64,000 nt of DNA, from NCBI GenBank assembly GCA_036558005.1, contig DATBGO010000037.1, positions 1 to 64,000 of the forward strand, given 5' to 3'. This stretch comes from DATBGO01 sp036558005 (lineage in GTDB: Bacteria > Actinomycetota > Actinomycetes > Streptosporangiales > Streptosporangiaceae). The translations under genes and the position numbers were made by a program. The notes beneath the pieces are model-generated. The model saw only the letters and a list, made by a program, of their open reading frames with translations. It made no database searches and was not told the DNA's origin. This document shows, in pieces, positions 24,711 through 32,996 of the stretch (within the stretch, counting starts at the first letter, position 1; each line of letters starts with the position of its first letter).

Positions 24711-24767
24711 AGCTACTCATAAATCGACCTACTGCTTGCCGGCCTGCCTGGCCGGCCCGAGGAACCT

Positions 24768-26270
24768 ATGACCAGCACCCGCCCGAACGGGCACGTCGCA
24801 CCGCCGGCCCGGGCTCCCTGGACCGCGCTGGTGATCATGGCGGCCGCGGCCTTCATGGACCTGCTCGACGCCACGATCGTGCAGGTGGCGCTGCCCAGCA
24901 TGCAGCGTCATCTGCACCTCGGCGACGCCGCGCTGCAGTGGGTAGTGTCGGTCTACACGCTGGCGTTCGCGCTGCTCCTGATCACCGGGGCCCGGGCCGG
25001 CGACCGTGCCGGGCGGCGGCGCTGCTTCCTGGCCGGGCTTGCCGCGTTCGTTGCCGCGTCCGCCGCGGCGGGGGCGGCCCGGTCCGGCGGGATGCTCATC
25101 GCGTTCAGGGCGGTCCAGGGCGGCGCGGCGGCCTTCATGCTTCCCCAGGTCCTTACCTTCGTCCAGGCCGAGTTCAGCGAGCAGGCTAAGGGCAAGGCCT
25201 TCGCGATCTACGGGATGGTGCTGGCCCTGGCCGGCGCCGCGGGGCCGCTGCTCGGCGGCATCCTGCTGAGCGCGAACATCGCCGGGCTGGGCTGGCGCGC
25301 GATCTTCCTGATCAACGTGCCCGTCGGCGCCGCCGCCTTCGCCGCCGGGATCCGGCACATCCCGGCGTCGCCCGCTGACCTGTCCCGCCAGGTCAGCGCG
25401 CCCAGCGTCGCCGTGCTCACGCTCGCGCTGGTGGCCGTGTTCTATCCGCTCATCCAGGGCCGCGACCTTGGCTGGCCCGCCTGGGCGTTCGTCATGCTCG
25501 GGATGTCGGTGCCGCTGCTGGCCGGGTTCGCCCTGATGCAGCACCGGCTGGCCCGCAGCGGCCGCCCGCCGATGGTCGACCTCGCCCTCTTCCGGTCCCC
25601 GGCGACCAGCACCGGCCTGGCCGTCGCGCTCATCTTCTTCGGCGCGACCAGCTTCTTCTTCATCCTGACCCTCTACCTGCAGTCCGGCCTGGGCTACTCC
25701 CCGCTGCGAACCGGCCTCAGCTTCATCCCGTTCTCCGCCGGGATCATCGCCGGCTCGGCAACCGCCGCCCCGCTCGGGCAGCGATTCGGGCGGGCCGCCG
25801 CCGGCGCCGGAACGCTCGCCATGACCGCCGCGCTCGCCAGCATGACCGCCCTCATCGGGCACTACCGCACCGGACTGCACGCCTGGCAGCTGGCACCGAG
25901 CCTGACCGTCGCGGGCATCGCCTTCGGCATCGTCTCCGGCACGCTCGCCGGCATCGTGCTCGGGCAGGTTCCCGCGCGCCTGTCCGCCGGGGCGTCCGGC
26001 GTCATCAACACCGTGATCGAATTCGGCAGCGTGCTCGCCATCGCCACGGCCGGCGGCATCTTCTTCGCCGTACTCGGCCCCCGCCCCACCGGGTCCGCCT
26101 TCACCCACGCAGCCAGCGCGGCCCTGTGGTACCTCACCATCTGCTGCGCGGCCACCACTGCCGGCTCAGCGTTCCTCCCCGCCGGCCGCGGGACCGTATC
26201 GCGGAGGGCGCCGAGGAGCGGCCAATCAGATACGGCGCGCCGTACAGCGCGATCAGGCCCGTGGCCATAA
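24768..26270 (+). CDS. MFS drug exporter (DHA2/EmrB type)
   Basis: 500 residues, hydrophobic throughout with about 14 predicted helices. DHA2 features: FMDLLDATIVQVALPSMQRH in helix 1 (motif D1), ARAGDRAGRRRCFLAG (motif A) and GMVLALAGAAGPLLGGIL (motif C, antiporter signature). The C-terminal 35 residues are polar. It is a proton-coupled multidrug exporter, controlled by the divergent MarR gene. The substrate is unknown. Confidence 0.92.
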   Translation: MTSTRPNGHVAPPARAPWTALVIMAAAAFMDLLDATIVQVALPSMQRHLHLGDAALQWVVSVYTLAFALLLITGARAGDRAGRRRCFLAGLAAFVAASAAAGAARSGGMLIAFRAVQGGAAAFMLPQVLTFVQAEFSEQAKGKAFAIYGMVLALAGAAGPLLGGILLSANIAGLGWRAIFLINVPVGAAAFAAGIRHIPASPADLSRQVSAPSVAVLTLALVAVFYPLIQGRDLGWPAWAFVMLGMSVPLLAGFALMQHRLARSGRPPMVDLALFRSPATSTGLAVALIFFGATSFFFILTLYLQSGLGYSPLRTGLSFIPFSAGIIAGSATAAPLGQRFGRAAAGAGTLAMTAALASMTALIGHYRTGLHAWQLAPSLTVAGIAFGIVSGTLAGIVLGQVPARLSAGASGVINTVIEFGSVLAIATAGGIFFAVLGPRPTGSAFTHAASAALWYLTICCAATTAGSAFLPAGRGTVSRRAPRSGQSDTARRTARSGPWP

Positions 26271-26552
26271 CCCTCTGGCGCGACTTCATCCCGCGCCGCC
26301 TGACCAATAGCCCTGACTCACTGCCATGCGAAACCTGAATACCCGCATAACGCCAGCCGACGCCCGGTCCGGCGGTATCGGCGTGATCGGCCCCGCATTC
26401 ACACCGACCCTCAGCCAGGCGGGCATCTGCCCGACCACCCAGGTGATCCGCGGACGTGGTCGTTGCAGGTCGGATCCCGCCGCGCCGGCCGCCCGGTCGC
26501 GCCACGGCAGGTCAGGCCAGAGCGCGCGAGGGCAGATCAGGTCCGGGGCCGG

Positions 26553-27221
26553 TCAGGCCGGCTGGCCGGCGGCGACGGGGAGGCCGTTCAGGCGCCATTC
26601 CAGCAGGCCGTCGGCGAGGCGCCGGGCGGTCCGGCCGCGGGCGGCGAGCAGCCGGACGGCGTCGTGGGCCAGCACGCAGTTGGCGCCGCGGCAGTAGGCG
26701 ACGACCTCGCCGCCATCGGGTAGCTCGGCGAGCCGGGCTTCGAGTTCATCCAGCGGAAGCGACACCGCCCCGGGGATGTGCCCGGCGGCGTACTCCTGCG
26801 CCGGGCGGACGTCGATCACGGTGGCGGTACCGGCCCTGACCCGCTCAAGGAGTTCCTCGCGGCTGAGGTGGTCGGTGTCATCGGGGCCGAGATACGCCGT
26901 GCGTGCCTGCCCGGCAGCGGCCTGGTGCTCGCGGGCGACCTGCTGCAGCAGCGCGTACAGCGCGGCGATGTCCTGCCCGGCCAGCCGGTAGTGGATGCGG
27001 GTGCCCTCGCGCCGGGTGCTGACCAGCCCGGCGTGCTTGAGCGACTGCAGGTGAGCCGAGGCGGTGGTCAGGCCCAGCCCGGCCGCCCTGGCCAGGGCGT
27101 CGACGCTGCGCTCGCCCTGGGCGAGCAGGTCCAGCAGTTCCAGCCGCTTGCCGTTGGACAGCGCCTTGCCGGTGACGGCGATGGCCTCGAACATCGCGGC
27201 CTTGCGCGCGGGGTCTCCCAT
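26553..27221 (-). CDS. ArsR-type regulator fused to rhodanese domain
   Basis: 222 residues. ATG at 27221 is chosen because GGAGG lies 5 nt upstream; the frame is open far upstream without meaning. Residues 1-100 are an ArsR winged HTH (SNGKRLELLDLLAQGERSVD, ALARAAGLGLTTASAHLQSL, KHAGLVSTRREGTRIHYRL). Residues 115-215 are a rhodanese domain with the active-site loop AYCRGANCVLAHDAV. The Cys of YCRG would carry a persulfide, and a second Cys sits three residues on. Such fusions probably sense reactive sulfur or thiol stress. It is divergent from an MFS gene with only 36 bp between starts, so it should control it. The region 26271-26552 downstream holds nothing clear. Confidence 0.9.
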   Translation of the reverse strand: MGDPARKAAMFEAIAVTGKALSNGKRLELLDLLAQGERSVDALARAAGLGLTTASAHLQSLKHAGLVSTRREGTRIHYRLAGQDIAALYALLQQVAREHQAAAGQARTAYLGPDDTDHLSREELLERVRAGTATVIDVRPAQEYAAGHIPGAVSLPLDELEARLAELPDGGEVVAYCRGANCVLAHDAVRLLAARGRTARRLADGLLEWRLNGLPVAAGQPA

Positions 27222-27257
27222 GGCATCCTCCATTAATCCATGGAATATTGTAGCTAC

Positions 27258-28517
27258 ATGCCCGGCAGCCCGCGGCTCGGCCTGCGCGTCAACCTCGCCC
27301 AGTTCACCCTGCTGGTCGCGGTCAACGCCCTGGTCGGCGGGACCCTCGGCCAGGAGCGCACCGTTCTTCCGCTGCTCGCCCGCGACGTCTTCCACCTGTC
27401 CGCCTCGATCTCTGCGCTGACCTACATCCTGGCGTTCGGCGCCACAAAGGCCGTCACCAACTTCTTCGCCGGCACCCTGTCCGAGCGGTACGGGCGCAAG
27501 CCGGTGCTGGTGGCCGGCTGGCTCGCCGCGGTGCCGGTTCCGGTGCTGCTGATCTGGGGGCCGTCCTGGGGCTGGATCGTCTTCGCCAACGTCCTGCTCG
27601 GCGTCAACCAGGGCCTGACCTGGTCCACCACCGTCATCATGAAGATCGACCTGGTCGGCCCGGCGAGCCGCGGGCTGGCCATGGGCCTCAACGAAGCCTC
27701 CGGTTACCTGGCGCTCGCCGCGACCGCCGTGGCCACCGGCGCCATCGCCGCCCATGCCGGGCTGCGTCCCGCCCCGTTCCTGCTCGGCGCCGCGTACGTC
27801 GCGGTGGGCCTGGGCCTGTCCGTGCTGGCCGTGCGGGAGACCCGCCCGTTCGCGCTGGCCGAGGCGGCCAGGCACCCGGCCCCGGCGAACCCGGATCACC
27901 GCGGCGAGCTGACCACCGGCCAGGTCGCCTGGATCACCAGCGCCGGTGACAAGGCCCTGTCGGCGGCCTGCCAGGCGGGCATGGTCAACAACCTCAACGA
28001 CGCGCTGGCCTGGGGCATCTTCCCCCTCCTGTTCGCCGCCCACGGCCTGCCGGTCGCGCGGATCGGGCTGCTGGCCGCGCTCTACCCGGCGGTATGGGGC
28101 TTCGGGCAGCTGTTCACCGGCTGGTGGTCCGACCGGGCCGGGCGCAAGCACCTGATCACCGCCGGGATGCTGATTCAGGCCGCGGCCATCGCCCTGGTCG
28201 CCGTCGGGACCACGTTCGGCGTCTGGGCCGTTGCCCAGCTGCTGCTCGGCGTCGGCACCGCGCTGGTGTACCCGACGCTGCTGGCCGCCGTCGGGGATGT
28301 CGCTCACCCGGCCTGGCGCGCCCGCGCCGTCGGGGTCTACCGGCTGTGGCGCGACGGCGGGTTCGCGATCGGCGCCCTGCTGGCCGGGGCGATCGCCAGC
28401 GCCTGGGACCTGACCGCCGCGATCTGGGTCATCGCCGCCCTCACCGCCGCGTCCGGCGTGCTCACCGCGGTGCGCATGTACGAAACACACCCTCGGCCCG
28501 AGCGGCACGCGGCCTAG
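27258..28517 (+). CDS. MFS transporter paired with ArsR-rhodanese regulator
   Basis: 419 residues from ATG at 27258 (MPGSPRLGLRVNLAQF); ATG at 27240 is in frame but lies within the likely operator. Twelve hydrophobic segments are visible. The loop GTLSERYGRKPVLVAGW (motif A) lies between helices 2 and 3, and FTGWWSDRAGRKHLITAG is its repeat in the second half. The pairing of this MFS type with an ArsR-rhodanese regulator recurs in actinomycetes and may export a sulfur-containing or metal-related compound. The gap has TATTGT close to the ATG, suggesting a leaderless transcript. Confidence 0.88.
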   Translation: MPGSPRLGLRVNLAQFTLLVAVNALVGGTLGQERTVLPLLARDVFHLSASISALTYILAFGATKAVTNFFAGTLSERYGRKPVLVAGWLAAVPVPVLLIWGPSWGWIVFANVLLGVNQGLTWSTTVIMKIDLVGPASRGLAMGLNEASGYLALAATAVATGAIAAHAGLRPAPFLLGAAYVAVGLGLSVLAVRETRPFALAEAARHPAPANPDHRGELTTGQVAWITSAGDKALSAACQAGMVNNLNDALAWGIFPLLFAAHGLPVARIGLLAALYPAVWGFGQLFTGWWSDRAGRKHLITAGMLIQAAAIALVAVGTTFGVWAVAQLLLGVGTALVYPTLLAAVGDVAHPAWRARAVGVYRLWRDGGFAIGALLAGAIASAWDLTAAIWVIAALTAASGVLTAVRMYETHPRPERHAA

Positions 28518-28553
28518 GCGAATAACGCCCGGCGCGGCGGCACACGCCCGCTG

Positions 28554-28574
28554 CGCCCGGCGCGCGGCCGGGCG
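28554..28574 (+). terminator. GC-rich hairpin after MFS gene
   Basis: CGCCCGG (28554-28560) pairs with CCGGGCG (28568-28574) across a 7-nt loop, 37 bp after the MFS stop. It is a probable factor-independent terminator of actinomycete type. Confidence 0.5.
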
Positions 28575-28671
28575 GCAGCCTCGGCAGCCGCGGGGCACAT
28601 TAATGATAAGCCAAATATTAGTACATTATGGATAAAGTGTGCCCTGGTGAAATAGCTATTTCCTCAACCTA

Positions 28672-28701
28672 CTGACAATCGGCTTACCGCCGTGCTATGT
28701 A
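28672..28701 (+). promoter_or_regulatory. Probable vegetative promoter
   Basis: CTGACA (28672-28677) and TATGTA (28696-28701) are spaced 18 bp, in an AT-rich stretch (28598-28720) unusual for this genome. The next gene starts 44 bp downstream. Confidence 0.45.
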
Positions 28702-28744
28702 TTACCCATTCTTGGGGGAGTTTCATAGCTTCGGGGGAACGGTG

Positions 28745-30187
28745 ATGACTCACCGGACGCACATGCATGCCGCTGGTCACGCGGCTTCGGAGGAACCCGG
28801 CGACACTAGCGGCTACGCATTAACGTCATCGCGCACCTTCGCCGCTGCGCGGCCACATCAGCCTGCCGGAATCCAGGGCTTGCTGGACGCGCGCCATCAG
28901 CTGCTCGCGGAAGGCGACGTCGAGAAGGCCTGCGACCTGACCGAGCTGGTGTGCGCCCGGCTGCGGGCACGGGGTGACCTAGACGCCACGGCCGCGATGG
29001 CTGAGGACATGTTGCGGTGGCTGCCGGAATTCTCGGCCCGGCGCGCGAGCATGTCGCAGGTGCTGCACGAAATCGCCCAGGCCAGGCAGGACCGCGCCGC
29101 CGCCGGCCGGGCGGCGCCGCCCCTGCTCGCGGCGCCGCCGGCCGGGGCATGGTCTGCTGAGGCACAGCCTGCGCAGGCACAGCCTGCTGAAGCACTCTCC
29201 GCGCAGGCACTCTCCGCGCAGGCACTGTCCGCGCAAGCACTGTCCGCGAAAGCACTGTCCGCGAAAGCACTGTCCGCGAAAGCACAGCCTGCTCAGATAC
29301 GGTCCGCGCCGGCTGGCGCGCCGCCTCTTCCGGTCCGGAGAAATCCGCCTGCCCCCGCGTCCGCGCCGCGGCGACAGCCAGCTCAGCACTCAGCCCGGCC
29401 GCCCGCCCAGCGGCCTGGCCGGCCCTGGCAGGCCCGGCGGCGGCTCATCCCGTTCCTGGTCGCCGCCGCCATGGCCACGGTGGTGCTGGCGATCACGCAA
29501 CTGGTTGTCTCGCTCTCCCCGGCTCCCCGCGGCCATCAGCAGCCGCTCGCGCTCGGGCCCGCGGCACCGCCAGCCCGGGGCGCTGCGGCGACCCCGGACA
29601 CCGACGCGGCCCGCCGCGGCGGCGCGGCCCCTCGCCGCACCGGGACCAGGGACGACGCGAAGGTCCCCGGCGGCCCGGCGGCCCCGGGCCGCGCGAGCCG
29701 GGGCGGCAGCGCGGGCCTGAACAGTGACGCGGGCACCCAGGCCAGCGGCTCACAAGGCAGCGCGGGCTCGCGGAACAACGCCGGCCCGCAGGGCGGTACG
29801 GGCGCGCAGGGCGGCTCGGGCGCGGGCTCGGGCAGCAGCACGGGTTCGGGTAGCGGCGCCGGCACGCAGCAGGACTCGCCGCCGCCGCAGGCCACGACCG
29901 CCCCGGCCTCCCCGGCGCCGTCGGCCAGCACCGACCCGCCGGCCACCACGCCCGCGACCCAGCCGCCCGCCAGCTGTCCTGGCCACGGACGCCACCTGGG
30001 CTGGCGGCACTCGCACCGGCCGCCGTGCACCACCGCGGCGGCGGCCGACCTGCCGCAGTGGCAGCAAGCCCTGCTGTGGCAGTCAGGCCAGCAAGCCGAA
30101 GACGGCCAGAGCGCGCTCTGCCAGCTGCTGTGGCCAGCCTCAATCGCGGCGTTCCTGCATGACACCTCGTGCCCTTCTCAGACTTGA
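28745..30187 (+). CDS. Proline/alanine-rich single-pass membrane protein
   Basis: 480 residues from ATG at 28745 (GTG at 28742 is also possible), preceded by GGGGGAA. The N-terminal cytoplasmic part has a helical domain (GLLDARHQLLAEGDVEKACD, LTELVCARLRARGDLDATAA) resembling TPR-like helices. A 15-bp repeat tract, a basic Pro-rich stretch and one transmembrane helix (LIPFLVAAAMATVVLAITQL, near 250) follow. Outside the membrane lies a long Gly/Ser/Ala/Pro-rich region. The C-terminal 70 residues carry cysteines and tryptophans (CPGHGRHLGWRHSHRPPCTT; LPQWQQALLWQSGQQ), perhaps a small folded domain. No family is recognised. It could be a wall-spanning or surface protein. Confidence 0.75.
   Translation: MTHRTHMHAAGHAASEEPGDTSGYALTSSRTFAAARPHQPAGIQGLLDARHQLLAEGDVEKACDLTELVCARLRARGDLDATAAMAEDMLRWLPEFSARRASMSQVLHEIAQARQDRAAAGRAAPPLLAAPPAGAWSAEAQPAQAQPAEALSAQALSAQALSAQALSAKALSAKALSAKAQPAQIRSAPAGAPPLPVRRNPPAPASAPRRQPAQHSARPPAQRPGRPWQARRRLIPFLVAAAMATVVLAITQLVVSLSPAPRGHQQPLALGPAAPPARGAAATPDTDAARRGGAAPRRTGTRDDAKVPGGPAAPGRASRGGSAGLNSDAGTQASGSQGSAGSRNNAGPQGGTGAQGGSGAGSGSSTGSGSGAGTQQDSPPPQATTAPASPAPSASTDPPATTPATQPPASCPGHGRHLGWRHSHRPPCTTAAAADLPQWQQALLWQSGQQAEDGQSALCQLLWPASIAAFLHDTSCPSQT
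29162..29296 (+). repeat. Nine 15-bp tandem repeats (A-L/Q-S/P-A-x)
   Basis: Nine units of 15 bp, consensus GCACTGTCCGCGNAA, coding ALSAQ, ALSAK or AQPAx. Three consecutive units (29237-29281) are identical. The array is in frame, so slippage would change length in steps of five residues. Confidence 0.9.
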
Positions 30188-30197
30188 ACTATTAGTT
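30187..30197. promoter_or_regulatory. Dyad upstream of furA (possible FurA site)
   Basis: AACTA-T-TAGTT is a perfect 11-bp dyad in an AT-rich stretch 41 bp before the furA start. FurA proteins autoregulate furA-katG at AT-rich operators, so it is a candidate site. It also overlaps the stop codon of the preceding gene. Confidence 0.4.
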
Positions 30198-30237
30198 ATC
30201 TTGGACTGTTCGGGTTTAGGCCGGTAGGGTCGGCTGC

Positions 30238-30675
30238 ATGACCGCGCCCCAGCCTGCCACCATCGCCGAGGAGCTGCGCGGCGCCGGGCTGCGGGTGACA
30301 GCGGCCCGCGTCGCGCTGCTCAAGACCGTCCGGGAGGGTGACCACCTCGGTGTCGAGGCGATCGCCGACGGGGTGCGCGAGCGGGTCGGCCACGTCTCCC
30401 TGCAGGCCGTGTATGACGCCCTGCACGCGCTCACCGCGGCCGGGCTGATCCGCCGCATCGAGCCGGCCGGCAGCCCGGCCCGGTTCGAGGGGCGCGTCGG
30501 GGACAACCACCACCATGTCGTATGCCGGTCGTGCGGCGTCGTCGCTGACGTCGACTGCGCGGTCGGCGCGGCGCCATGCCTGACCGCCTCCGACGACCAG
30601 GGCTTCTCGATCGGCGAGGCCGAGGTCACCTACTGGGGCTTGTGCGCCGACTGTTCCACCGCCCGCAGTTCCTGA
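30238..30675 (+). CDS. furA: Fur-family regulator (FurA/CatR type)
   Basis: 145 residues. An N-terminal winged HTH (GLRVTAARVALLKTV; VSLQAVYDALHALTAAGLIR) is followed by a metal-binding dimerisation domain with GDNHHHVVCRSCGVVADVDC and a C-terminal CADC. The two CxxC pairs suggest a structural zinc site. It lies 32 bp upstream of katG on the same strand. This is the conserved furA-katG layout, in which FurA represses its own operon and peroxide relieves repression. Confidence 0.95.
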   Translation: MTAPQPATIAEELRGAGLRVTAARVALLKTVREGDHLGVEAIADGVRERVGHVSLQAVYDALHALTAAGLIRRIEPAGSPARFEGRVGDNHHHVVCRSCGVVADVDCAVGAAPCLTASDDQGFSIGEAEVTYWGLCADCSTARSS

Positions 30676-30707
30676 GCACCTGAACCGCCTAGTCCGAAAG
30701 GATTCCC

Positions 30708-32939
30708 ATGTCTGAGCATCACGATGAGATCGTCACCGGCGCGCAGGCCGACGGCGCCGGCGGCTGCCCGGTCATGCCCGGGCGCGCCCCGCACCCGACT
30801 CAGGGCGGCGGGAACCGCCAGTGGTGGCCCGACCGGCTGAACCTGAAGATCCTCGCGAAGAACCCGGCCGTGGCCAACCCGCTGGGCGCGGCGTTCAACT
30901 ACGCGATGGCGTTCAATACCCTTGACCTCCCGGCGGTGAAGCGGGACATCGCGGAGGTCCTCACCACCTCGCAGGACTGGTGGCCGGCTGACTTCGGTCA
31001 CTACGGCCCGTTCATCATCCGGATGGCCTGGCACAGCGCGGGCACCTACCGGATCCGCGACGGCCGCGGCGGCGCCGGGGCCGGCCAGCAGCGGTTCGCG
31101 CCGCTCAACAGCTGGCCGGACAACGCCAACCTGGACAAGGCGCGCCGCCTGCTCTGGCCGGTCAAGAAGAAGTACGGCCAGAACCTGTCCTGGGCCGACC
31201 TGATGATCCTGGCCGGCAACGTCGCGCTGGAGACGATGGGCTTCAAGACCTTCGGTTTCGCCGGCGGCCGCCCGGACGTCTGGGAGCCGGACGAGGACGT
31301 CTACTGGGGCCCGGAGTCCACCTGGCTCGGCGACGAGCGCTACACCGGCGACAGGGAGCTGGAGAACCCGCTGGCCGCGGTCCAGATGGGCCTCATCTAC
31401 GTGAACCCGCAGGGCCCGAACGGCAACCCGGACCCGCTCGCCTCGGCTCGTGACATCCGCGAGACGTTCCGCCGGATGGCGATGAACGACGAGGAGACCG
31501 TCGCGCTGATCGCGGGCGGCCACACCTTCGGCAAGACCCACGGCGCGGCCCTGGAGTCCAACGTCGGGCCCGCGCCCGAGGCCGCCCCGCTGGAGGAGCA
31601 GGGCCTTGGCTGGCGGAACGCCTACGGCACCGGCACGGGCGACGACGCGATCACCAGCGGCCTGGAGGGCATCTGGACCACCACCCCGGTGACGTGGGAC
31701 AACAGCTACCTCGAGATCCTCTACGGCTACGAGTGGGAGCTGACCAAGAGCCCGGCGGGCGCCTACCAGTGGCAGCCGAAGGACGGCGCGGGGGCGGGTA
31801 CCGTCCCGGACCCGCACGACCCGTCGAAGAGCCACGCCCCGACGATGCTGACGACCGACCTCGCGCTGCGGATGGACCCGGTCTATGAGCAGATCACCCG
31901 GCGCTTCCTGCAGAACCCGGACGAGTTCGCGGACGCGTTCGCCCGGGCGTGGTTCAAGCTGACCCACCGGGACATGGGCCCGATCGCGCGCTACCTCGGC
32001 CCGGAGGTCCCCGCCGAGGAACTGCTGTGGCAGGACCCCGTCCCCGCGGTGACCCACGAGCTGGTCGATGACGGCGACATCGCCGCGCTCAAGGACCAGG
32101 TCCTGGCCTCGGGCCTGACGGTGTCCCAGCTGGTGTCCGCCGCGTGGGCGGCGGCCTCGTCGTTCCGCGGCAGCGACAAGCGCGGCGGCGCCAACGGCGG
32201 CCGCATCCGGCTGGAGCCGCAGCGCGGCTGGGAGGTCAACGACCCCGACCAGCTGGCGACGGTGCTGCGCGCCCTGGAGGGGATCCAGCGGTCCTTCAAC
32301 TCCGCCCAGGCCGGCGGCAAGCAGGTCTCGCTCGCCGACCTGATCGTGCTCGCGGGCGGCGCGGCCGTCGAGCAGGCGGCCAGGGACGCCGGGTTCGAGG
32401 TCACGGTCCCGTTCCGGCCGGGCCGGGCGGACGCCCGCCAGGAGCAGACCGACACCGAGTCGTTCGCCGCGCTGGAGCCGGCCGCCGACGGGTTCCGCAA
32501 CTACCTCGGGAAGGGCAGCAGGCTGTCGGCCGAGTACCTGCTGATCGACCGGGCGAACCTGCTGACCCTGAGCGCGCCGGAGATGACGGTCCTGGTCGGC
32601 GGGCTGCGGGTGCTGGGCGCGAACCACCGGCAGTCGCCGCTCGGCGTCTTCACCGCGACCCCCGGGGTGCTGACCAACGACTTCTTCGCCAACCTGCTCG
32701 ATCTGGGCACGACCTGGCACACCGCCGCCGCCGACGCGAGCGCCTTCGAGGGCCGCGACGCCGCCACCGGCCAGGTCAAGTGGACCGGCAGCCGGGTCGA
32801 CCTGGTCTTCGGGTCGAACTCCGAGCTGCGCGCGGTCGCCGAGGTCTACGCCAGCGATGACGCGAAGCAGAAGTTCGTGACCGACTTCGTCGCGGCCTGG
32901 GACAAGGTGATGAACCTGGACCGGTTCGACCTCGCCTGA
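30708..32939 (+). CDS. katG: Catalase-peroxidase KatG
   Basis: 743 residues, full length for the family, with the two-domain layout. The N-terminal domain has the distal site IRMAWHSAGTYRIRD (Arg, Trp, His near residues 105-110) and the proximal haem ligand AGGHTFGKTHGA near 270. GLIYVNPQGPNG supplies the Tyr of the Met-Tyr-Trp adduct. The C-terminal domain is the usual inactive copy. It breaks down hydrogen peroxide as catalase and peroxidase. AAAGGA lies upstream of the ATG. It is cotranscribed with furA and followed by a hairpin. Confidence 0.98.
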   Translation: MSEHHDEIVTGAQADGAGGCPVMPGRAPHPTQGGGNRQWWPDRLNLKILAKNPAVANPLGAAFNYAMAFNTLDLPAVKRDIAEVLTTSQDWWPADFGHYGPFIIRMAWHSAGTYRIRDGRGGAGAGQQRFAPLNSWPDNANLDKARRLLWPVKKKYGQNLSWADLMILAGNVALETMGFKTFGFAGGRPDVWEPDEDVYWGPESTWLGDERYTGDRELENPLAAVQMGLIYVNPQGPNGNPDPLASARDIRETFRRMAMNDEETVALIAGGHTFGKTHGAALESNVGPAPEAAPLEEQGLGWRNAYGTGTGDDAITSGLEGIWTTTPVTWDNSYLEILYGYEWELTKSPAGAYQWQPKDGAGAGTVPDPHDPSKSHAPTMLTTDLALRMDPVYEQITRRFLQNPDEFADAFARAWFKLTHRDMGPIARYLGPEVPAEELLWQDPVPAVTHELVDDGDIAALKDQVLASGLTVSQLVSAAWAAASSFRGSDKRGGANGGRIRLEPQRGWEVNDPDQLATVLRALEGIQRSFNSAQAGGKQVSLADLIVLAGGAAVEQAARDAGFEVTVPFRPGRADARQEQTDTESFAALEPAADGFRNYLGKGSRLSAEYLLIDRANLLTLSAPEMTVLVGGLRVLGANHRQSPLGVFTATPGVLTNDFFANLLDLGTTWHTAAADASAFEGRDAATGQVKWTGSRVDLVFGSNSELRAVAEVYASDDAKQKFVTDFVAAWDKVMNLDRFDLA

Positions 32940-32949
32940 TCGCGGCTGT

Positions 32950-32984
32950 CCGGGCCGGCCGCCCGCCGGGGCTGGCCGGCCCGG
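32950..32984. terminator. Bidirectional hairpin between katG and SARP gene
   Basis: CCGGGCCGGCC (32950-32960) pairs perfectly with GGCCGGCCCGG (32974-32984) around a 13-nt loop. It sits 10 bp after the katG stop and 13 bp after the stop of the convergent SARP gene, so it can end both transcripts. Confidence 0.8.
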
Positions 32985-32996
32985 GCTGGCCGCCGG

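Noticed and set aside
26271..26552. Short open frames in the gap between the MFS and ArsR-rhodanese genes
   Set aside because: No ribosome binding site, no conserved pattern, and composition like other antisense frames here.
27222..28598. Extension of the ArsR-rhodanese frame far upstream
   Set aside because: It is antisense to the MFS gene, low complexity, and a good ribosome binding site marks the start at 27221.
28697..28744. Earlier start codon for the proline-rich membrane protein
   Set aside because: It overlaps the probable -10 element, and the GGGGGAA site fits the ATG at 28745.
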